Shown: positions 45,701-52,881 of the stretch, piece by piece
Numbering within the stretch: the stretch's first letter is position 1
How the letters are laid out: every line of letters starts with the position of its first letter
From: Defluviicoccus sp.
Lineage (GTDB): Bacteria; Pseudomonadota; Alphaproteobacteria; Rhodospirillales; Defluviicoccaceae
Direction of reading: 5' to 3'
Assembly (NCBI GenBank): GCA_029624735.1
Contig: JARSSM010000011.1
Span: forward strand, 1-64,000
Length of the DNA stretch: 64,000 nt
Made by a program: the position numbers and the translations under genes
The notes under the pieces: model-generated
The model's database searches: none
The model's input: the letters and a program-made list of their open reading frames with translations, nothing else
What the model was told of the DNA's origin: nothing

Positions 45701-48236
45701 CGATGGGTGCCGCGGGCAGGCGACGAATGGCGCGTCGTCAGCGCCGCTGCGCTTGAGCCTGCTGCTGGTCGGTGCCGGCGAAGGCGGCCTCACGGTGGAG
45801 GCCTGCGTCAAGGCGCTGAGCGAGGCCGTCGTGCGGGCGCATAAGGCGCTCACCGAGAGTCATCCGGCCGGCCGCGTCTACGACGCCATCGAGATCATCG
45901 AGCTCTACGAACATCGCGCGATCGACATCTGGCACGCGCTGAACAGTCTGCTTTCGGCCGATGCCAGCGCCGCCGATGCCAGCGGCAGGCGACCTTTGCG
46001 GCTGGCGCCGGAGATCAGCCGCCGCGATGGCGGCCGCAGGCAGATGCGCAGCGAGCGCGACCGCTCCTGGTGGCAGCCCGTGCAGGTGAGCATGGATGTC
46101 GTGGCAGGCGAGTACCTCCTCAAGGTGAGCACCGCCGCCGGCCGCGCGCGCGTCGAAGCGACGACCGTGTACGGGACCGTCGAGATGGCACGCCGCCTGT
46201 CGGATCAGGCGAAGCGGGAGAAGGCTGGCGGGCCTGCGGTCGAGACGCCGGGGCGCGCGCTCTACGAACTCCTGTGGCCTAACCGTCTGAAAAGCGAAGG
46301 CTTCGGGGATCGCAATTTGAGGCTGATCCTCGACGAGCGGGCAGCCTCCCTGCCATGGGAACTCTTGGACGATCGCCGCTCCTGGGAAACCGCACTGGCG
46401 AGCAAAGCCGATCCGCCGGCCATCCGCGCCGGTCTTGTTCGCCAGCTCGTGCAGCAGCGTTACCGCGAACAGACCGGCAGCACCGCCGGCCGCAGGCTGG
46501 CGCTTGTCATCGGCGACCCGCGCGGCGATCCGGCCCGCGAATACAAGCCGCTCCAAGGCGCGCTGAAGGAGGCGACCGACGTCGCGACGCTCCTGGAGCG
46601 CAAGGGTTTTGCGGTGACACGCCTGATCGGCGATCAGGTCTTTCCCGAGCAGGTCATCGGCGCGCTGTTGTCCGAGCGCTGGCAGATCGTGCACATCGCC
46701 GCCCACGGCGACGTCGAGCACGACATCGCTGTGAACACGCCGATCGCTGGCGATGCGGCTGCCGGCAGCCTGCAGCGGACCCGCAAGGCGACCGGCATCG
46801 TCCTCGGCCGAAACCTGTTTCTCGAGCCCAGCATGCTCGAACAGATGCCAGTGGCTCCGGACCTGTTTTTCGTCAACTGCTGCCACGTCGGCGAGATCGA
46901 CGCCGACCGGGAGGCGGCGTTGGCGGCGCGCCGGCCGGAGCTCGCCGCTTCCATCGCCGTGCAGCTGATCCGCATGGGCGTGCGCGGCGTGGTGGCCGCC
47001 GGCTGGGCTATCAACGACCACCTCGCGCGAGCCTTTGCGACCCAGTTCTATCAAGGCTTCCTTGCCACTCAGGAGTTCGGCCGGGCGGTGCGCACAGCCC
47101 GCGAGGCGGCCTATCGGCAGTCACCTGCGGACCCGACCTGGGGCGCCTATCAGTGCTACGGCGAGCCGGACTGGCGCTGGGGCACCACATCGGCGGAAGG
47201 GCGCAGCGACGAACCGACCACCTTCGCCGCGCCGGTGGAAGCCATGATCGAGATTGATCACATCCGCAGGGACGCGCAAACGCTGGGCGCGTGCGATCCA
47301 AGAGGTCTCAAGGCAAAGCTCGATGACTTGCGGGCGCGTCTGCGGGCTGATGAGACGCACCGTGCTTGGCTTGCGAGCGGGGAAATGTTGGTCGCGTTCG
47401 GCCGCGCCTACGCGGAGCTCGACGCGCTAGATCAGGCTATCGCCGATTTCGAGCGCGCACTCAAAGCCAATCGCGGCTCGGCCGCCATCAGCGACCTTGA
47501 ACAGTTATCGTACTTGCGGGTGCGCAAGGCGGCGTACGATGCGTACCACGGCGATAAACAAGCAAACGCCGCAGTTGGAGAAATTAGAAAGGAAATAAGT
47601 ACGCTAAAGCGCCTTGGCACGATGGGCAGCACGGCGGAGCAGTTTGGGCTGATCGCCTCAGCGCTTCAACTCTTGGCGACGATCGTTGCTCCGGAAAAAG
47701 TGGCAGACACTCTCAATGAGATGCAAAGGGAGCTGAAGAAGGCTGAGAAATGCGAACGGGAAGCGGTGGCCGAAGGGAGTGGCCGGGCATCGGGCCTCGC
47801 CTATCGGACGCTGATGGTCCACTTTGCCCACGTCGCCATCGCGCTCATTCAGGACACGCCGCCGCCAGGAAGTATTTTGGAATCGATCGACGAATGTCTT
47901 TGCGAGGTGGAGAACGATAACAGTGAGCAATCGAGTTTCCTTATCGGTATCAGCCGCGCCGATGCGGCGCTCGTTTCGGCGCTGGCGGCGGCCTTAGGAA
48001 ACATCGCTCTAGGGCTTGGCCAGCCGCTGATCAGCGACGATGATTATGAGAAGATCAGCGCTCTCTATTTGGCGGTATGCCGGAGTAGAGGTTCGCCCCT
48101 CAAGCTGAGTTCGGTCGTCGATCGCCTCAACTTCTTCCTCGTCATCGTCGACAACAGCGCGATCGCTGCCGAGGTGAGGCACGACCTCGTCCAAGCGCTC
48201 GCCCGCATCCGCGACCGCCTGCTTGTCATAGCATGA
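42759..48236 (+). CDS. multidomain alpha/beta hydrolase - pseudo-lipase - CHAT protease - TPR protein
   Basis: 1825 residues, no signal peptide. About 172-480: an alpha/beta hydrolase (VFVHGTFSNTDGSFG; nucleophile S247 in LVTHSRGGLVG). About 505-800: a second, LCAT/PGAP1-like hydrolase (FVVPGFAGSSL; MLGSPNEGTHASV) whose elbow reads VVAHGMGG, so the Ser is Gly611 and it should be inactive. About 878-1040: VLVGHYNGDTLNGPEGHL and AVVVGLGDPGSL, resembling the macro-fold N domain of M17 aminopeptidases. About 1165-1475: CHAT protease, with LPWELLDD, H1316 in HIAAHGD and C1375 in VNCCHVG. About 1540-1575: a TPR-like repeat, then a helical tail. GAGGGAGG precedes the ATG. CHAT proteases are known in TPR-CHAT CRISPR and gasdermin systems; no such partner is near. 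Role unknown; a protease-controlled lipase effector is an inference. Confidence 0.88.
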   Translation: MKTLGAYGTPDAALREAPILSKPFADVFAGAATAPRVESALLLGRSRAAAAPVPVDIGGKIAEVTLEGGVTLYLPAEDLPALAREARGEQGDGPTLELAPGLPEGDQERGLGEWLFRSLRTLDIDLGTLTAREIAKRLEDRAVPQPGLYRWGTSAGTALEPFRLRAADGDAPWLVFVHGTFSNTDGSFGALLQPERRAEWHRLRALYDDRILAFEHPTLTQSPIANAIDLLEALSVSGREIHLVTHSRGGLVGELLSRGMRADGQDPFDARDIALCQQETDGGNGELERLNALIKQVRPNITRFVRVACPARGTTLASDRLDKYLNVVLNGIGLLLGAARLPVLDEIYDFVKALLLAVVAERKKPGGASALPGLEAMRPESPFIRMLNRADVTSRAPLTVIRGDVEAAGVIRRLKVWAADAFYTEDHDFVVNSAAMAGGVARAEAVADSFDQGPDVNHFSYFRNDRTAQQVVAAITLSGPALKQSLPPSAEPAPRWRPAARGGDHWPVAFVVPGFAGSSLDADGVPIWPDLHCLAAGGFSRLGSDATGVVAGELLDRTYGALCRTLEQSHDVRPFAYDWRLSIEDTAAALARALGKALGSGSVPVRVVAHGMGGLVARTALATDSALWDAFRSRTGCRLIMLGSPNEGTHASVMMLMRRDRLTRMLTMIDVSSSALDHAQVIARFPGVLQLLPRDAGFDLFSADGWQRLHALDPDRASWVVPREDDIKKAKAFRERYREMPFDAERMLYIAGHAATPCAIEIETPPAAPAQIGFAQTWEGDGQVPWSTGIVAGTLRRWYAACRHGDLPGDSAVLGALSEILDQGTTNRLAALPGSVRERGQPQPVTRETVALFPAATDLEAAAADGTVQPPPHPGLPPLTITVSHGNLAFAAYPVLVGHYNGDTLNGPEGHLNHLLDGRLETRRTLGLYPGAIGTAEVVLDDNTRPAGAVVVGLGDPGSLDPAGLEQALVHGLLRYAVDQFDGCRGQATNGASSAPLRLSLLLVGAGEGGLTVEACVKALSEAVVRAHKALTESHPAGRVYDAIEIIELYEHRAIDIWHALNSLLSADASAADASGRRPLRLAPEISRRDGGRRQMRSERDRSWWQPVQVSMDVVAGEYLLKVSTAAGRARVEATTVYGTVEMARRLSDQAKREKAGGPAVETPGRALYELLWPNRLKSEGFGDRNLRLILDERAASLPWELLDDRRSWETALASKADPPAIRAGLVRQLVQQRYREQTGSTAGRRLALVIGDPRGDPAREYKPLQGALKEATDVATLLERKGFAVTRLIGDQVFPEQVIGALLSERWQIVHIAAHGDVEHDIAVNTPIAGDAAAGSLQRTRKATGIVLGRNLFLEPSMLEQMPVAPDLFFVNCCHVGEIDADREAALAARRPELAASIAVQLIRMGVRGVVAAGWAINDHLARAFATQFYQGFLATQEFGRAVRTAREAAYRQSPADPTWGAYQCYGEPDWRWGTTSAEGRSDEPTTFAAPVEAMIEIDHIRRDAQTLGACDPRGLKAKLDDLRARLRADETHRAWLASGEMLVAFGRAYAELDALDQAIADFERALKANRGSAAISDLEQLSYLRVRKAAYDAYHGDKQANAAVGEIRKEISTLKRLGTMGSTAEQFGLIASALQLLATIVAPEKVADTLNEMQRELKKAEKCEREAVAEGSGRASGLAYRTLMVHFAHVAIALIQDTPPPGSILESIDECLCEVENDNSEQSSFLIGISRADAALVSALAAALGNIALGLGQPLISDDDYEKISALYLAVCRSRGSPLKLSSVVDRLNFFLVIVDNSAIAAEVRHDLVQALARIRDRLLVIA

Positions 48237-48356
48237 ACACACGCGGCCTCGCCGGCGAAACCGCTCCCCTGCGATTGGGCGGGGCAGCCACAATTGTGAT
48301 TGCGCTCGCGGGCGGTCCATCCGAGAGTGCAGCGATCGCTGCAGAAAGGGCAGCCG

Positions 48357-48758
48357 ATGGACGTTGGTCGACCGCTTCGCGCTCACGCCACGTGGCTCGC
48401 CCACCTGCGCGAAACCCTCTACGGGCACGGACCGCTGACGGCAGGGATGGCGATCGCCGACACCGAGTGTGAACTGGGGCAGTGGCTGCAGCGGCGCGAG
48501 GCCGCCTACGGTCATCTGCGTGCGTTCAAGGAGTTGGCGCAGATCCACACCCGCTTTCATCGCCGGGCCGCCTATTGCCTGCAGCTGGTAGCAGACGGCC
48601 GGCGCGGCGAGGCGATCGCCGAGGCCGAGGAACGCGGGGAACTGCGCCGGCTGTCGCGCCTCCTCGTGAGCACGTTTCACACCCTCCAGCTCGAAGCCGT
48701 CGCCGATCCCGGCCAGCGGCGGGCCTTCCGCTCGCTGGTCGACGTCGGCGAGCGCTGA
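48357..48758 (+). CDS. stand-alone CZB (zinc-binding) domain protein
   Basis: A 133-residue soluble protein that is essentially one CZB domain: H10, C38 in ECELGQW and a complete H64-x3-H68. Unlike the first CZB protein in the window, all four zinc ligands are present. Such domains sense zinc or HOCl/redox when fused to chemoreceptors or cyclases; here it would have to act by binding a partner. AAAGGG lies before the ATG. It starts 121 bp after the CHAT-protein gene on the same strand and could belong to that transcript. It converges with an SGNH hydrolase gene. Confidence 0.78.
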   Translation: MDVGRPLRAHATWLAHLRETLYGHGPLTAGMAIADTECELGQWLQRREAAYGHLRAFKELAQIHTRFHRRAAYCLQLVADGRRGEAIAEAEERGELRRLSRLLVSTFHTLQLEAVADPGQRRAFRSLVDVGER

Positions 48759-48768
48759 TCCCGAGACG

Positions 48769-49452
48769 TCAGGAAGCGCCGTTGCCGCCTTCGAGCGGAG
48801 CCGCCCACTTCGGTAGCGCCGCGGTCGCACGGACCGAAAGCGGACCATGATCGGCTTCGAGGCGGCCGATATACTCGTCGATTGTCTTGCCCAGCACACG
48901 GTAGCCGGCCGGGTTCATGTGCAACGGATCGTGGGTGAAATAGTCCTGCCAGAGGTGGTAGCCGCGGCCGGTCAGGCGCCTTGTGAAATCGACGAACGCA
49001 GCGTCCTCGGCATCGGCGAGCAGTCGTTCGGCGAGCTTGTTGGTATAGCCGATGGTGTGCATGAAGTGCAGTCGCTGCCGGCTGACCTTGATGGAGACAT
49101 AGCCCAGCGGCACCGCGCCCAGACAGGCCCGTTTGCGCGCAAGGAGGCCCTTGAGCAGCGCGATGACTGCTTCCGGGCTGGCGCCGTTGTCGAGGTCGTT
49201 GTCACCGGCGTAGAGGACGATCGCTGACGGCCGGAAAGGCGTCACCAGACGATCGAAATACTCGAGACAATCGGCAAGCGTCGCCCCGCCGAAACCGTGG
49301 TTGAGGACGTTGTGGGCCGGAAAGTGGGCCTCGATGTCCGACCACAGGGTGAACGTCGAGCTCCCATAAAAGAGGATGAGCTTGTCCTCACCCTGGCGCG
49401 CTCGCGTGCGGTGCGCAAGCGCAGCAACTTCGTCGTCAAACCAGGAGGGCAT
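48769..49452 (-). CDS. SGNH/GDSL hydrolase (second)
   Basis: A 227-residue hydrolase, unrelated in detail to the SGNH gene at 41.7 kb. Block I is LFYGSSTFTLW (Ser near 32), block II is GFGGATL, block III is YAGDNDL and block V is DPLHMNPAGY. The compact form, and the HFMHTIGYTNKL segment, resemble the GDSL lipase/acylhydrolase (TesA/PAF-AH-like) type. No signal peptide, hence cytoplasmic. The start codon has AGGGACC upstream. It is divergent from an esterase gene; the shared 261-bp AT-rich spacer probably carries both promoters. Confidence 0.85.
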   Translation of the reverse strand: MPSWFDDEVAALAHRTRARQGEDKLILFYGSSTFTLWSDIEAHFPAHNVLNHGFGGATLADCLEYFDRLVTPFRPSAIVLYAGDNDLDNGASPEAVIALLKGLLARKRACLGAVPLGYVSIKVSRQRLHFMHTIGYTNKLAERLLADAEDAAFVDFTRRLTGRGYHLWQDYFTHDPLHMNPAGYRVLGKTIDEYIGRLEADHGPLSVRATAALPKWAAPLEGGNGAS

Positions 49453-49713
49453 CGCCGCCGGTGGTCCCTGCTGTGCGGGAGGGCGACACTGTCTCCAGAA
49501 TCACCGCGTCCGACAATTTCACAAAAAAGAAACAACTTCGCAACAAATGCTGCACAAGCACAGCGTTTGAGACTAGTGGAGTGCGCGCGGTTTTGCAATA
49601 GCGAAGTTACCTTTAGTAAGATCAATACTTATGGTAAACGGAGCCAGTCTCGATTGTGCTCTTTATTGACGCGACTCTCATTGTAAGAGATCTTTCACAA
49701 TACTGAAACGTCC

Positions 49714-50439
49714 ATGAAGCGCGAGTATCACAAGTGGTATTGCCAGGACCTCGGCCGGGACATGGAGACGCTCGTGTTCGGCCATGCAGGCGCGCGCGTG
49801 CTGGTGTTTCCGACCCGAGTCGGCCGCTTCTACGATTATGAGAACATGGGGATGGTGGGCGCCGTCGCCCAGCACGTGGAGGCGGGCTGGCTGCAGCTCT
49901 ACTGCGTCGATTCGATCGACGGCGAGACGTTCTACTGCAACTGGTGCCATCCGCGCGACCGCATCCTCCGCCACATGGCCTATGAGCGCTATATCCTCAA
50001 CGAAGTGCTGCCGCTCTCACACAGTCTCAATGCGAACCCATTCGTGATCGCGCATGGCTGCAGCTTCGGCGCCTACCACGCGATCAACATCGCGCTGCGC
50101 CACCCGCACCGGTTCGGCCGGGTGGTCGCCTTCAGCGGCCGCTACGATTTGACAACCGCGCCCGATGGCTTTCGCGATCTGTTTGACGGCTATTACGACC
50201 AGGACGTCTACTTCAATATGCCGAATCACTACATGGCAAACATGACCAACGGCGTCCTCGACCAGATCCGCCGGATCGACATCAAGCTTGTTGTCGGCGA
50301 GCACGATCCGTTCCTGGACGACAACCGGCGCTTGAGCCAGATCCTGTGGGACAAAGGCATCTGGCACCAGTTCAAGATCTGGCACGGCCGCGCGCACGGC
50401 TACCGCCGCTGGCGGGAAATGGCGCCCTGGTTCCTGTGA
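49714..50439 (+). CDS. esterase-family alpha/beta hydrolase (COG4947-like)
   Basis: A 241-residue alpha/beta hydrolase. The nucleophile elbow is AHGCSFGAYHA (S117), an acid candidate is D in VVGEHDPFLDD, and the His is in WHGRAHGYRRW near the C terminus. RVLVFPTRVGRFYDYENMG is characteristic of the bacterial esterase family related to feruloyl esterase/esterase D folds. The substrate is unknown. It is preceded by an AT-rich divergent promoter region and followed by pdxA after 117 bp. Sure of the fold and triad; not of the role. Confidence 0.85.
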   Translation: MKREYHKWYCQDLGRDMETLVFGHAGARVLVFPTRVGRFYDYENMGMVGAVAQHVEAGWLQLYCVDSIDGETFYCNWCHPRDRILRHMAYERYILNEVLPLSHSLNANPFVIAHGCSFGAYHAINIALRHPHRFGRVVAFSGRYDLTTAPDGFRDLFDGYYDQDVYFNMPNHYMANMTNGVLDQIRRIDIKLVVGEHDPFLDDNRRLSQILWDKGIWHQFKIWHGRAHGYRRWREMAPWFL

Positions 50440-50556
50440 GCTAGGCTCGCCAACGGGCGGTGCGAGGTCGCTAACACACCTCGCCCAATCCCGGTGTTGC
50501 CGGCAGGTGCGCGCTCAGGCACCCTACTGGCAGCGCAACCACGAACGCAGGAAGCC

Positions 50557-51591
50557 ATGCAGATCCCCCGCATCGGCATCACGCTGGGCGATGCCGCCGG
50601 CATCGGGCCTGAGATCCTGGCCAAGCTCCTGGCGCACGAGAAGCTCGACGAGCTCTGCATCCCGGTCATCGTCGGCGACCGCCGTGTGGTCGAGCAGGCG
50701 CAGGCACTGATCGGTGCCACGCTGCCGCTGCGCACGATCGAGGATCCGCGCCAGGCCGCCGAAACAGGGACCGCTTACCTCGTCGATCTGCACAACCTCG
50801 CGCCGGAGGACTATCGCTTCGCCGAGGTTTCGGCCGCCACCGGACGGGCCGCGGGAGAATGGATCGAGCGGGCGACCGCACTCGCGCTCGAAGGCGCACT
50901 CGACGCCGTCGTCACCAACCCGATTCACAAGGAATCGTTCGTCCTTGGTGGCTACGGCCGCCGCTATGCCGGACACACCGAGATGCTGGCGGCGCTGACC
51001 GGCACCAAGAGCTACTGCATGATGCTGGCCTGCGGTGCGCTGCGCGTCTGCCATGTCACCACGCACGTTTCGCTCCTGGACGCGTTGACGCGCGACATCA
51101 AGCGCGCGCGCATCGTGCAGGTCATCCGCCTGGCCGATGATGCCTGCCGCCGCCTCGGCATCGAGCGTCCGGCGATCGGCGTTGCCGGCGTCAACCCACA
51201 CGCGAGCGAGGACGGGCTGTTCGGTACCGAGGAGCAGCGCGAGATCATTCCGGCGATTGCCGAGGCGCAAGCCGCAGGCATCGCAGCGGAGGGGCCGGTG
51301 CCGGCCGACACCCTGTTCTCAAAGGCCAAGGGCGGCATGTATGACGCCGTGGTCGCCATGTACCACGACCAGGGCCACATCCCGGTCAAGCTGGCCGGCT
51401 TTCTCTACGACCACACCAGCGGTGCCTGGGAGATGCACGGCGTCAACGTCACCCTGGGCCTGCCGATCATCCGCACCTCCGTCGACCATGGCACCGCGTT
51501 CGACAAGGCGGGCAAGGGCATCGCCAACCACCGCAGCCTGCTCGAAGCGCTCCAATACGCGGCGGCGCTCACCGGCCATCGCGCGCCTTAA
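50557..51591 (+). CDS. pdxA: PdxA-family 4-phosphate dehydrogenase
   Basis: A 344-residue member of the PdxA family, oxidising 4-phosphohydroxy-threonine-like acids (vitamin B6 synthesis) or, for the PdxA2 subgroup, D-threonate/D-erythronate 4-phosphate. The opening IGITLGDAAGIGPEI, the metal/phosphate-binding AGHTEMLA and MYHDQGHIPVK, and GVNVTLGLPIIRTSVDHGTAFD are complete. TNPIHKESF replaces the more usual APINKE, which leans towards PdxA2. Neighbouring GAPDH-like and transketolase genes also suggest sugar-acid metabolism. AGGAAG lies just before the ATG. Confidence 0.88.
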   Translation: MQIPRIGITLGDAAGIGPEILAKLLAHEKLDELCIPVIVGDRRVVEQAQALIGATLPLRTIEDPRQAAETGTAYLVDLHNLAPEDYRFAEVSAATGRAAGEWIERATALALEGALDAVVTNPIHKESFVLGGYGRRYAGHTEMLAALTGTKSYCMMLACGALRVCHVTTHVSLLDALTRDIKRARIVQVIRLADDACRRLGIERPAIGVAGVNPHASEDGLFGTEEQREIIPAIAEAQAAGIAAEGPVPADTLFSKAKGGMYDAVVAMYHDQGHIPVKLAGFLYDHTSGAWEMHGVNVTLGLPIIRTSVDHGTAFDKAGKGIANHRSLLEALQYAAALTGHRAP

Positions 51592-51611
51592 AGCCGCCGC
51601 CGCGACGGGCC

Positions 51612-52631
51612 TTACGCCACGGACGCGACGGGACTGCGGATACCAAGCCGTGGGACGACGGCGTTGGCGAGATCGAAGAAGCGGTTGACCGAGTTCTCGG
51701 TATCGAAGTAGCCGGCCAGGTAGACGCTATCGCCGCGAACCTTGATGCCGTCGGCCACCAGCACGGCGGAAGCCCACGTGCACTGATGCGCCTCTGGCCC
51801 CTCATCATGCGGCACCAGCCGGTACAGGCCTTCCAAGCCTCCGCCGCTGGCAAAGGCTTCGGCGAGTACGGTTTCGATCTGCTCGCGACTGGCCGGCCGC
51901 GCCAGGCGGAAGCGGAAGTCGATCATCGAGACCCCTGCCCACGGCACGACGCTATAGGTGACGATGAAGTTGCGGCTCTCGTCAAGGAAGGGCAGCAGCA
52001 GCGGCGCCGAGCGCTCCAGCGTGCAGAATTTGCGCTGCAGCGTGTTGTGCTGGGAAAGCCGGTGCAGGACGATGTTGTGGACGACGTTGACATCGCTGTC
52101 GACGATGCCGAAGCGATCGTTCACCCACTGCGCCAACGGCACGTACGCATTCACCGTGCAGGAGCCGTAGGAGACGATCCGATGCCGGTCGGGGGTGAAG
52201 GCATCGTGATTGAAGCCGTACACCAGCGTCGCGTCCGCATCCCAGGAGGTGGCGGAAATCAGGACCAACTGCGTCCGGCCGGTGAGGTAGGTTCGGCAAC
52301 GCGTGGCCTCGGTCGCCTTGCCGGAGCACTCGAACACGACATCCGGCTCGCCTCGCCACGGGATCGTCGCCAGCGGCGCGTTGGTGTAAGCAACCGTATG
52401 GGTTGCGCCGTTCGCGTCGGTAAACAGGAGCGCGTCCGCCGATCGCCTGACCTGGTAGGCGTCGAAGCGAACGTAAGGGTCGCTGGTGATGATCTCGCAC
52501 GCCTGCTCCAGCGAGAGCACGTCGTCGTTGATGAATTCGATTGAGAAGTTTGAGGTGTTACGCCGATCGAGCCACCACTTCAGGAGGTGCAAGCTGAAGC
52601 GACCAAAGCCGTTGATGCCGGTAACAGCCAT
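51612..52631 (-). CDS. divergent glyceraldehyde-3-phosphate dehydrogenase-like enzyme
   Basis: A 339-residue GAPDH-fold protein. The N terminus AVTGINGFGRFSLHLL and the catalytic C158 in YGSCTVNAYVP (normally SCTTNCL) are visible, and the His of the dyad is plausible in VVHNIVLHRLSQ. The second Cys of the active-site motif is missing and the NAD-binding loop is unusual, so it is not a standard glycolytic GAPDH; an erythrose-4-phosphate dehydrogenase (Epd)-like or novel phospho-aldehyde specificity is possible. GGAGGG lies six bases before the ATG. It converges on pdxA and is divergent from the E1 gene. Confidence 0.8.
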   Translation of the reverse strand: MAVTGINGFGRFSLHLLKWWLDRRNTSNFSIEFINDDVLSLEQACEIITSDPYVRFDAYQVRRSADALLFTDANGATHTVAYTNAPLATIPWRGEPDVVFECSGKATEATRCRTYLTGRTQLVLISATSWDADATLVYGFNHDAFTPDRHRIVSYGSCTVNAYVPLAQWVNDRFGIVDSDVNVVHNIVLHRLSQHNTLQRKFCTLERSAPLLLPFLDESRNFIVTYSVVPWAGVSMIDFRFRLARPASREQIETVLAEAFASGGGLEGLYRLVPHDEGPEAHQCTWASAVLVADGIKVRGDSVYLAGYFDTENSVNRFFDLANAVVPRLGIRSPVASVA

Positions 52632-52733
52632 GGCGAACCCTCCGCGGTTGATACAACCTTAATTGTCAATCAGAAGGGGATCGGCCGTCAAGAGGGTCCC
52701 TCCTACGCATCCTAGCTTGCAGTCTCTCAGGTT

Positions 52734-52754
52734 TTTCGCTAAATCGTAGCGAAA
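52734..52754. promoter_or_regulatory. palindrome in the GAPDH-like/E1 divergent region
   Basis: A perfect 8-bp inverted repeat, TTTCGCTA (52734-52741) and TAGCGAAA (52747-52754), with a 5-nt loop stands in the 250-bp space between the divergent GAPDH-like and E1 genes. It may be an operator for a dimeric regulator. A TTGACA at 52802-52807 is a possible -35 for the E1 gene, without a good -10. Confidence 0.4.
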
Positions 52755-52881
52755 GCAGCAGAGCTGCGCACGGGCTTATGGCGTTGCGGGTTGTTTCGGC
52801 CTTGACACACAGGGCGCATTTCCCGGAAAGCAGAGGACTGCCGTTTATGTCGCGCGCCCCGCGCTTGGTGGTCTTCTGACG

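Noticed and set aside
48233..48472. Frame beginning in an ATGA overlap with the CHAT-protein stop
   Set aside because: Arg/Ala-rich shadow of the CZB gene frame, which has the better ribosome site and real domain.
41687..48758. Type III-E CRISPR (gRAMP/TPR-CHAT) or gasdermin system
   Set aside because: A CHAT protease is present, but no repeat array, Cas-like protein or gasdermin-like pore former was found within the window.
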